From Clostridia bacterium (GTDB lineage: Bacteria > Bacillota > Clostridia > Christensenellales > Aristaeellaceae): a stretch of 8,450 nt of DNA. The position numbers were made by a program, and so were the translations under genes. The stretch covers positions 1-8,450 of the forward strand of contig JAUNBY010000119.1 in the NCBI GenBank assembly GCA_030526935.1, given 5' to 3'. A model generated the notes under the pieces. The model saw only the letters and a program-made list of their open reading frames with translations, was not told where the DNA came from and ran no database searches. Positions 1 through 5,415 of this stretch are shown piece by piece; within the stretch, counting starts at the first letter, position 1, and each line of letters begins with the position of its first letter.

Positions 1-18
1 ATAATCCCACTTCGTCAT
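1..18 (-). CDS. Start of a divergent gene, truncated by the window edge
   Basis: On the minus strand an ATG at 18-16 opens a frame reading MTKWDY to the window edge. GGGGAGA (33-27) lies 8 nt upstream, an ideal ribosome site. A GTG at 25-23 is possible in another frame but sits too close to that site. Two promoter-like sequences upstream point the same way (209-237 and 262-290), which supports a real gene. Only six codons are visible, so no function can be given. Confidence 0.4.
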
Positions 19-202
19 TCGTCACATCTCCCCGGTATAGTGTCGTAAAGCGCGCATAATTGCTTTATATTCAGTATATTCAGCCGATAGACAAAGTAGA
101 CTTTGCCATACACCCGCTATCGCTCATAAACGCGGTTAATCTTGTAGCGACATGCACAAATAACTCCGTTATCAGGGTAGCAACGTGAAGGAACCTGCGC
201 CG
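19..202 (-). other. Long 5' leader of the divergent gene, possibly structured
   Basis: If the nearer minus-strand promoter is used, the transcript would carry about 180 nt before the ATG at 18. The stretch contains several small inverted repeats: ATAAC/GTTAT with a 3-nt loop (160-172), TCGCT/AGCGA (120-124 with 146-150), and CAAAG/CTTTG around TAGA (92-105). It also holds an imperfect 11-nt direct repeat (144-154 and 177-187, 33 nt apart). A leader this long could be regulatory, but I recognise no known riboswitch, T-box or structured RNA family. Apart from these elements I see nothing in 19-202. Confidence 0.3.
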
Positions 203-208
203 TTTTTT

Positions 209-237
209 ATTATACAATAACTGTAGAATAAAGTCTA
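209..237 (-). promoter_or_regulatory. Minus-strand promoter P1 (proximal copy)
   Basis: Read on the minus strand, TAGACT (237-232) and a perfect TATAAT (214-209) are separated by 17 bp. The -35 matches TTGACA at 4 of 6 positions. It would start transcription near 202 towards the divergent gene at 18. The -35 box lies inside the repeated motif GTAGACTTT, which may be a regulator site. Confidence 0.5.
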
Positions 238-261
238 CCTTTTCACGCAGATTTATTTTTT

Positions 262-290
262 ATTATATCACACCCGCTCAATAAAGTCTA
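262..290 (-). promoter_or_regulatory. Minus-strand promoter P2 (distal copy)
   Basis: This is a second copy of the same arrangement: TAGACT (290-285), 17 bp, TATAAT (267-262) on the minus strand, in the other 53-bp unit. It lies 33 bp upstream of the 80-residue gene at 323, so a protein bound here could affect both directions. Confidence 0.5.
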
Positions 291-322
291 CTTCATTTTA
301 CAGCTCTATAGGAGGTAACAGT

Positions 323-565
323 TTGAAAACCGGCGATTTAAAGGACCTGTTCGAAGCCGTCAGGGAGGGCGCGGGCCTCGATTACATATCTGATTTGCAC
401 AATAAAATGAACTTTCGCCTCGTAAAAAGCTCCATTGAAAATGTGGACGCGGACAGCTACCCGGTTGAGCAGTGGCTGATGATGTATGATTACATTTTTA
501 AAGACGGCTTGGCGGGAGAAAGCGCCGGCGAAATAAAGGCGCGACTGATGAAGCTGATGCGATAG
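323..565 (+). CDS. Small orphan protein, 80 residues
   Basis: I do not recognise this protein. A TTG start at 323 is chosen because GGAGG at 311-315 lies 7 nt upstream. It is predicted to be soluble, with no signal peptide, membrane segment or cysteines, and mostly helical with alternating charged and hydrophobic residues. The middle has an aromatic and Met-rich stretch (PVEQWLMMYDYIF, about residues 47-59), and the C-terminus is basic (IKARLMKLMR). Codon choice matches the neighbouring genes. It is divergent from the putative gene at 18, and their control regions overlap. A GC hairpin follows the stop directly. It could be a regulatory or adaptor protein, but nothing in the sequence proves this. 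Confidence 0.72.
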   Translation: MKTGDLKDLFEAVREGAGLDYISDLHNKMNFRLVKSSIENVDADSYPVEQWLMMYDYIFKDGLAGESAGEIKARLMKLMR

Positions 566-566
566 T

Positions 567-596
567 CCCGGTGTCCGGCTGGCGGACAAGCCCGGG
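567..596 (+). terminator. GC-rich hairpin after the 80-residue gene
   Basis: Starting 2 nt after the stop codon, CCCGG (567-571) and TGTCCG (572-577) pair with CGGACA (583-588) and CCGGG (592-596). The loop is GCTGG and there is a 3-nt bulge. The stem is strong, but no T-tract follows. It may therefore be a Rho-assisted terminator or an mRNA-stabilising stem rather than a classical intrinsic terminator. Confidence 0.4.
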
Positions 597-843
597 TTGC
601 CAATCGTCGCCGCCTTTCGCGGAAGCCACGCGCTTGTCAGCCGCGCTTCAAATTACGTTTGATCACATTTATTTATATTATCCGGACGCTCTAAAATTAC
701 GATTTCTCCGCATTCAATATTCGTCCCAATCCAATGGATCGGACATGTTTCACAAATTTTTCGCGCAATAATTGACGTTATATTGTCTGCAAGCAAGATA
801 TTTGTTCCATAGCTTTAATATTCGGAAAATACTGTTTTAGGGC
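597..843. other. AT-rich intergenic stretch without a recognised gene
   Basis: The 338-bp gap between the 80-residue gene and nrdR turns AT-rich after about 650. It holds a small interrupted hairpin (GTCC-ATCC paired with GGAT-GGAC, 723-744) followed by a short T run (755-759). A possible upstream promoter has TTGACG at 772-777 and GATATT at 797-802, but its 19-bp spacer makes it weak. An open frame beginning with GTG at 571 has no ribosome site, and its start codon lies within the hairpin, so I do not call it a gene. Confidence 0.5.
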
Positions 844-872
844 TTTACGAATCCGCAAATATGGTGTATAAT
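844..872 (+). promoter_or_regulatory. Promoter of nrdR
   Basis: TTTACG (844-849), a 17-bp spacer and a perfect TATAAT (867-872) lie 32 bp before the nrdR start. Transcription would begin near 879, giving a short leader that contains GGGGAGG (888-894), 9 nt from the ATG. I see no NrdR-box-like inverted repeat here, so autoregulation is not indicated. Confidence 0.65.
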
Positions 873-903
873 ATTAACGTCTTGACAGGGGAGGTATATC
901 GCA

Positions 904-1377
904 ATGAAGTGCGTGTACTGCAATTGCACCGATAGCCGCGTTATAGATTCCAGGCAGACCGACGACGGCTCTACCATCCGCCGCCGCCGCGAATGCGAAG
1001 GCTGCGGCAGGCGATTCACCACCTATGAAAAGATCGACCTCGTGCCGCTTATGGTCATAAAAAAGGATAAAAGCCGCGAAACATTTGATTCAAACAAACT
1101 CAAGACGGGCATAATCAAAGCGTGCGAAAAGCGGCCTGTATCAATCAAGACGATCGACGCGCTGGTGCGCAAAATCGAAATGAAGGCGTACAACGGCTAT
1201 GACCAGGAGATTACAAGCAAGGCCATAGGCGAGATGGTCATGGAGGAGCTGAAAACGCTCGACGAGGTGGCGTATGTGCGTTTTGCGTCGGTTTATCGGC
1301 AGTTTCGCGACATACAGACGTTCATGGACGAATTGAACGTGCTGTTGCGCGATAAAGATGGCGATAAGAATCAGTGA
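904..1377 (+). CDS. nrdR: NrdR, transcriptional repressor of ribonucleotide reductase genes
   Basis: This is a cytoplasmic nucleotide-sensing DNA-binding protein. In the known family the ATP-cone binds ATP/dATP, and the repressor shuts down ribonucleotide reductase genes when dNTPs are plentiful. The 157 residues match the usual length. An N-terminal zinc ribbon has Cys3, Cys6, Cys31 and Cys34, followed by the basic RRRRECEGCGRRF segment. An ATP-cone follows from about residue 49 (VIKKDKSRETFDSNKL) to about 139. The ATG at 904 has a good ribosome site, and starting there places the first zinc cysteine at position 3, as usual. The response regulator begins 19 bp after the stop, so co-transcription is likely. 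No ribonucleotide reductase gene is in the window, but a thymidine salvage kinase lies downstream in the same cluster. Confidence 0.96.
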   Translation: MKCVYCNCTDSRVIDSRQTDDGSTIRRRRECEGCGRRFTTYEKIDLVPLMVIKKDKSRETFDSNKLKTGIIKACEKRPVSIKTIDALVRKIEMKAYNGYDQEITSKAIGEMVMEELKTLDEVAYVRFASVYRQFRDIQTFMDELNVLLRDKDGDKNQ

Positions 1378-1396
1378 ATGAAAAGGAGAGACGATC

Positions 1397-2098
1397 ATGG
1401 CAAACGAACTTATCTTGGCAGTCGATGACGAGGCTCATATCCTGGAGCTGTTATCGTTCAATCTGGAGGCGTCGGGATATCGCGTGGTTACCGCCGCGAC
1501 CGGAGAGGACGCGCTGGTCGTATGTACTCACGAGCGCCCCGCGATGGTGCTGTTGGACATAATGCTGCCCGGAATGGACGGCATGGAGGTATGCCGCAGG
1601 CTCAAGGGCGCGCCGACTACCGCCGACATACCAATCATAATGCTCACCGCCAAGGGCGACGAGGTGGACAAGATTCTCGGACTGGAGCTCGGAGCGGATG
1701 ACTATATAACAAAGCCCTTCTCCGTTCGCGAACTGATCGCGCGCGTAAAGGCTCTGCTTCGCCGCGCCGCGCCGCAAAACGAGGAAGAAGGCGTTTTGCA
1801 CGTTGGCGGGCTTACCATAGACGTGGGCAATTACGAGGCGTTCAGAAACGGCGAAAAGCTCATGCTTACGCTCAAGGAATTCGAGCTTCTCAAGCTCCTC
1901 GTCATAAGCCGCGGCAAGGTTCTCACCCGCGATTTCCTGCTCGACAGGATCTGGGGCTATGAGTTCTATGGCGAAACGCGCACGGTTGACGTGCATATAA
2001 GGCACATTCGCCAGAAGCTCGGAGACGACGCGCACTATATCGAAACCATTCGCGGAGTCGGCTATAAATTTAACGACAGGCAGGAGACCCGTCCGTGA
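1397..2098 (+). CDS. Winged-helix response regulator, OmpR/PhoB family
   Basis: This is the transcription factor of a two-component system, activated by phosphate transfer from the kinase encoded next. The receiver domain (about 3-122) has the acidic pair Asp10/Asp11, phosphoacceptor Asp54 (LLDIMLPGMDG), Thr84 and Lys106 (ITKPF). The winged-helix DNA-binding domain (about 137-226) has the typical LTLKEFELL, recognition-helix TVDVHIRHIRQKLG and wing IRGVGYKF motifs. All phosphorylation residues are present, and 233 residues is normal for the family. GGAG (1384-1387) lies 9 nt before the ATG. The gene overlaps the kinase start by 4 bp, implying translational coupling. It is most like PhoP/PhoB/ResD proteins of Gram-positives. 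The target regulon cannot be read from sequence, but the adjoining protease and thymidine kinase genes are natural candidates. Confidence 0.95.
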   Translation: MANELILAVDDEAHILELLSFNLEASGYRVVTAATGEDALVVCTHERPAMVLLDIMLPGMDGMEVCRRLKGAPTTADIPIIMLTAKGDEVDKILGLELGADDYITKPFSVRELIARVKALLRRAAPQNEEEGVLHVGGLTIDVGNYEAFRNGEKLMLTLKEFELLKLLVISRGKVLTRDFLLDRIWGYEFYGETRTVDVHIRHIRQKLGDDAHYIETIRGVGYKFNDRQETRP

Positions 2099-3837
2099 AA
2101 CAACGGGTCGCCATAGCCGCGACCTTAACGATTCTGTTGCTCATGATCGTTTTTCTGGGGCTTGTCGCAGGCTTCGCCCGCGACAGGCTTAATGAAGACG
2201 CCTCAGGCCATCTTTCCGCGCTTTGCCGCCTGTCCGCAGCTCAGCTCGATAACGCGGCTTCGGCGAATAACGATGAGTATCTGGAGTTGTTAAGGTCGTC
2301 GTCTTTAAGAAGCGATTATTTAATCGCCGTCTATTCCGACGACGGTCAGACCGACTTTACCAATATGCCCCAGATATCCGACGCGCTTTTGCCGGAGGAA
2401 CGCGAAGCCGCCAGGGACGTGGACATATACTCTTTCTCGCGAAACGCCAGGCACGACGGCAGCGCGAGGATTTATTGCGTTAAAATGCTGGCGTCGGGCA
2501 GCTTTCTGTGCATTTCAATGGACGCCTTTACGCTTTTCGACGCGCTTGGCGACTACGCGCCGGTGTTCATTGGCGCGACCGTCCTCGTCGCCGCGGGCGT
2601 TCTGTCGGTGATGATAATCGCCAACAACCGCACGGACAGGCTCGTTCGAAGCGTCCTACACGTTTTGAAAGACTTTTCGGACGGCAATTACGACAGCCGC
2701 ATAACAGGAAACCTCGGCGACTCGGCGGGGCAGGTCGCAAAGTGCAACGAGGTGCTTTCGCGCATAGAGGATCAGGTCTTTCGCCAGCGCACTCGCAATC
2801 AGGCGCTCAGCGCGGTTCTTTATAATATGCAGTCCGGAATACTCGCCGTTGACGCCAGGCATAATGTATTGCTCGCGACGCCCGTCGCGCGCGAACTTCT
2901 TGGCATATCCGGGCATTATGAAGGCGCGCCCCTCCTTATGCCTAACAGCGATATAGACCTCGACGAGATCTTCGACAAGAGCATGGCGCAGGACGGCGTG
3001 ACCATAGCTGAATTGACCGCGCATACCGCTGCCGCGGGCGCGGCCAGGCCGTTAAAGCTGTATATATCGCCCGTCATGAAGGAAGGCAGGGTCGATGGCG
3101 CCGTGGCGCTCATAGAGGACGTTACGGAATTGCGCCGCCTCGAACAGGTCAGAACCGACTTCGCGGCCAACGTATCTCACGAGATGAAGACGCCGCTTAC
3201 CTCCATAAAGGGCTTCGTCGAAACCCTCTTAAACGGGGCGCTTGACAATCCCGAAATGGCCAAAAAGTTCTTAAACATCATAATGCTCGAAGCCGACCGC
3301 CTGACGAGGCTTATAAACGACATACTCACCGTTTCCAAGCTGGAAAGCGGCATGGAGTCCGTGATAAACGAGCCTGTGCGCCTCGACGAGATAATCGACG
3401 ACGTAATAGTGATGCTCGAACTCGTATCTAATGAAAAGCGCGTCTCAATCAAATACGCCCCGCCTCCCGAGGCGGTCTACGTGATGGGCAATCGCGACCG
3501 CGTGGAGCAAATGCTCATAAACCTCATCGACAACGCGATAAAGTATAATAAGGAGGGCGGCCTCGTCACCGTATCGCTTTTCGCGACGGGCGAACGCATC
3601 AATTTGTCCATATCCGACACGGGAATAGGCATTCCCAAGGATAATATACCGCGCCTGTTCGAACGGTTCTACCGCGTGGATAAGGGCCGCTCGCGATCCA
3701 TGGGCGGAACGGGACTCGGATTGTCAATCGTCAAGCACATAGTCAAATCCATGGGCGGAATGATTGAGGTTCACTCCCAACTGGGCGCGGGGACGGAGTT
3801 CCTGCTGACGTTCCGGCGGATTAAAAAGGCTGCGTAA
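2095..3837 (+). CDS. Membrane sensor histidine kinase, PhoR-like
   Basis: This is the sensor kinase that should phosphorylate the preceding regulator. Membrane segments at about residues 6-27 and 157-176 bracket an extracytoplasmic sensor domain of about 130 residues. Next come a HAMP-like linker (about 178-230) and a PAS-like domain (about 240-345). The HisKA domain has the phosphorylated His362 (VSHEMKTPLTSIKGF). The ATPase domain has an N box with Asn476 and Asn480, a G1 box starting at Asp508 (DTGIGI) and a G2 box (GGTGLGL, 537-543). All catalytic motifs are intact, and the order is that of PhoR/WalK-type kinases. The GTG start is chosen because AGGAG (2082-2086) lies 8 nt upstream and it gives the 4-bp overlap with the regulator. 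The signal sensed is unknown. The protease gene begins 11 bp after the stop. Confidence 0.95.
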   Translation: MKQRVAIAATLTILLLMIVFLGLVAGFARDRLNEDASGHLSALCRLSAAQLDNAASANNDEYLELLRSSSLRSDYLIAVYSDDGQTDFTNMPQISDALLPEEREAARDVDIYSFSRNARHDGSARIYCVKMLASGSFLCISMDAFTLFDALGDYAPVFIGATVLVAAGVLSVMIIANNRTDRLVRSVLHVLKDFSDGNYDSRITGNLGDSAGQVAKCNEVLSRIEDQVFRQRTRNQALSAVLYNMQSGILAVDARHNVLLATPVARELLGISGHYEGAPLLMPNSDIDLDEIFDKSMAQDGVTIAELTAHTAAAGAARPLKLYISPVMKEGRVDGAVALIEDVTELRRLEQVRTDFAANVSHEMKTPLTSIKGFVETLLNGALDNPEMAKKFLNIIMLEADRLTRLINDILTVSKLESGMESVINEPVRLDEIIDDVIVMLELVSNEKRVSIKYAPPPEAVYVMGNRDRVEQMLINLIDNAIKYNKEGGLVTVSLFATGERINLSISDTGIGIPKDNIPRLFERFYRVDKGRSRSMGGTGLGLSIVKHIVKSMGGMIEVHSQLGAGTEFLLTFRRIKKAA

Positions 3838-3848
3838 AACAAAATAAA

Positions 3849-4808
3849 ATGACTAAACGCAAAATAGCCGCGATTATTTCGCTGGTCATTCTGGCGTCGT
3901 TCGTCCGCGCTTTCGCGGAGCCAATCGACGAATCGACTTATATCAGACGCCGCGAAAGCCTCGCAACGCCCGCCCGGAAATCATATCCCCAAAAAATAAG
4001 GATAGCGGTCGGGCGCAATACGCTGGGCATGAACGCCGGCGTAAATGACAACAATTCTACAGAAATCCTCATGTACTATTCAGGCGGAGACGGCGATTTC
4101 GACTGCGTTATTACATCCTCCAAGCCGGGAATACTCGCCCTCGAGTCCGCGTCGCAGGCGAACCATCTCGTCGCGCTGTCGCCCGGAAAGACGACCATAA
4201 GGGCCGTGGTCGTGGACGAAAACGGCCGCGGCACCGGCATAAAGAGCAATAAAATCGTCGTCACCGTCAAGCGCTCCATAGCCGTTTCGAGCCTTAAGCT
4301 CGACAGGAAAAAACTCACCGTCTATACCTCTGACGGCCCTTTCGACCTCGATAACATAGGCATGACCGTAAAGCCCGCCATAGCCGACGATATAAGAAGC
4401 GACGGAACAATACCGCTTGGCTGGATCGTAAACAAACCCGCCGTGGCGAGCGTTTCGGGCAATATACTTACCGGGTTGAAGTCGGGCAAGGCGTATCTCA
4501 CCGCCAAAGGCTCGGGAAAATCGGCCAGGATTACTTTGCGGGTGATAAACGACGGACAACCCGACCCGCGCCGACGCCCGCGCCTACCCCGACCGCGTCG
4601 GGCGAGACGAGGGTGTTTATCGTCTCCAACTCCGATTACTCGCCCATCAACCCGACGGGATCGTCTAACCTTGAATCCTGCGCCAAGGATATGCGGCTTA
4701 TGGCGAGTACATATGGCTTCGCGTCGCGGGATTCGCGGGAATACGCGCGGGTGTACGCCCGGGAAAACCTCACCGCCGACGGCATTTGCGCCTTTTTGGG
4801 CAGCATAA
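3849..4808 (+). CDS. Secreted Ig-like N-terminal part of a frameshifted caspase-family protease
   Basis: Residues 1-23 form a signal peptide (MTKRK, hydrophobic core, AFA cleavage before Glu24). Residues about 48-235 read as two bacterial Ig-like (Big_2-type) domains. Signs are phrases such as KPGILAL...LVALSPGKTTIRAVV, followed by VASVSGNILTGLKSGKAYLTAKGSG. After about residue 238 the frame turns into a low-complexity Arg/Pro stretch and then non-protein-like sequence until its stop at 4808. In the overlapping frame a Pro/Thr/Ala linker and a caspase domain continue. The intact gene was therefore almost certainly one secreted protein of about 520 residues, with Ig-like domains joined to a protease. 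No convincing ribosome site precedes the ATG, so translation may be coupled to the kinase gene ending 11 bp upstream. The start is supported by the signal peptide. Confidence 0.75.
   Translation: MTKRKIAAIISLVILASFVRAFAEPIDESTYIRRRESLATPARKSYPQKIRIAVGRNTLGMNAGVNDNNSTEILMYYSGGDGDFDCVITSSKPGILALESASQANHLVALSPGKTTIRAVVVDENGRGTGIKSNKIVVTVKRSIAVSSLKLDRKKLTVYTSDGPFDLDNIGMTVKPAIADDIRSDGTIPLGWIVNKPAVASVSGNILTGLKSGKAYLTAKGSGKSARITLRVINDGQPDPRRRPRLPRPRRARRGCLSSPTPITRPSTRRDRLTLNPAPRICGLWRVHMASRRGIRGNTRGCTPGKTSPPTAFAPFWAA
4560..4570 (+). other. Frameshift point in the protease linker
   Basis: The frame used up to Gln237 (codon 4557-4559) would be restored by adding one C to the CCC run at 4565-4567. The linker would then read QPDPAPTPAPTPTASGETR and run directly into the caspase domain. 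Here the shift is equivalent to -1 relative to the upstream frame. No canonical slippery heptamer (X XXY YYZ) is present at this spot. A genuine mutation or a read/assembly error in a GC-rich repetitive linker is therefore more likely than programmed frameshifting. Confidence 0.8.
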
Positions 4809-5410
4809 ACGAATATGGCGTCGATGAAGAGGACGTGACGGTTTTTTACTACACGGGACACGGCGCCATGTCGTCCGATGACGAATACAAAGGCGCGCTG
4901 CTAGGCGTTGACGGGGCGGGCGTTACCCACGGCGAGGTTATAAATTATCTCGACAGCGTGCCCGGAACCATCGTCATTTACCTCGATTCGTGCTTTTCGG
5001 GAGTATATACGCAAAGCGGTATAAAATTCGCCGCAGGCGACGCCGCCCTGACCCCCGATAGCTACAACCGTTCCATAATAAACGCGGTGAGCCTCGGTTC
5101 CCGGTCAAAAGACGCGCAAAGCAAATATAAAATAATAACTTCGTCGGCCGCCAATCAGTATTCATACTACGACGAGTTCGGCTTTTTCACCCAGAGCCTG
5201 TGCGAGGGCATGGGCTGCGCATACGCGAACGGTTCATATTCGCAGGCAGAGCTTAAGGCCGACAGTAACGGGGATGCCACGGTCAGTTTGAACGAGGCTT
5301 ATATATACGCGAAAAACGCCGTAAACGAGATAAGAGTTCAGGCCAGAATCATTCAGGACGTTCAGGTCTGGCCGTCCAACTCGTCGTTTGCGGTATATGA
5401 AAGGTCGTAA
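4613..5410 (+). CDS. Caspase-like (peptidase C14 family) domain, C-terminal part of the frameshifted gene
   Basis: This frame encodes a caspase/metacaspase-type cysteine protease domain. It opens with the first core strand (VFIVSNSDY). The catalytic His is in FYYTGHGAM (codon 4859-4861), and the catalytic Cys is in IYLDSCFSG (codon 4991-4993), 44 residues later, so the dyad is intact. The remainder includes the ITSSAANQYSYYDEFGFFT segment typical of these proteases and a predicted helical end. The GTG at 4613 is only the first possible start in this frame and has no ribosome site. The open frame extends upstream through a PAPTPAPTPT linker, so this is really the second half of the gene starting at 3849 (catalytic His338 and Cys382 in the restored protein). 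Exported caspase-like proteins with Ig-like domains occur in Clostridia, but their substrates are generally unknown. tdk follows 5 bp after the stop. Confidence 0.85.
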   Translation: MFIVSNSDYSPINPTGSSNLESCAKDMRLMASTYGFASRDSREYARVYARENLTADGICAFLGSINEYGVDEEDVTVFYYTGHGAMSSDDEYKGALLGVDGAGVTHGEVINYLDSVPGTIVIYLDSCFSGVYTQSGIKFAAGDAALTPDSYNRSIINAVSLGSRSKDAQSKYKIITSSAANQYSYYDEFGFFTQSLCEGMGCAYANGSYSQAELKADSNGDATVSLNEAYIYAKNAVNEIRVQARIIQDVQVWPSNSSFAVYERS

Positions 5411-5415
5411 TCCGC

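Larger units (their letters stand above)
203..291. repeat. Tandem imperfect duplication, 53-bp period
   Basis: Two blocks repeat at exactly 53 bp. TTTTTTATTATA occurs at 203-214 and 256-267, and AATAAAGTCTAC at 227-238 and 280-291. The 12 bp between the blocks has diverged. The parts retained are those that form a -10 box, a -35-like box and flanking A/T tracts on the minus strand, so the conserved parts look functional. A period of 53 bp is close to five helical turns, so both copies would lie on the same DNA face. Confidence 0.7.

Noticed and set aside
173..208. T-box-like sequence AGGGTAGCAACGTG followed by a T run on the plus strand
   Set aside because: It resembles the AGGGTGGNACCGCG core, but TAGC replaces the TGGN needed to pair with the tRNA CCA end. 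There is no clear terminator/antiterminator pair, and the nearest downstream gene is not a tRNA-synthetase or amino-acid gene.
80..259. A minus-strand open frame of about 60 codons containing HVAT twice
   Set aside because: It has no ATG near its beginning and no ribosome site. It crosses promoter P1, and the only internal ATG (127-125) lacks a Shine-Dalgarno sequence. It is more likely leader DNA.
571..771. Open frame of 66 codons after the 80-residue gene
   Set aside because: The start lies inside the hairpin, there is no ribosome site, and the composition changes from GC-rich to AT-rich halfway. It is not protein-like.
844..903. NrdR box upstream of nrdR
   Set aside because: I found no pair of 16-bp NrdR-type palindromes in the leader or promoter.
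4557..4613. Programmed -1 ribosomal frameshifting between the Ig-like and caspase parts
   Set aside because: The direction is right, but there is no slippery heptamer and no clear downstream stimulatory structure. Loss of one C explains the shift more simply.
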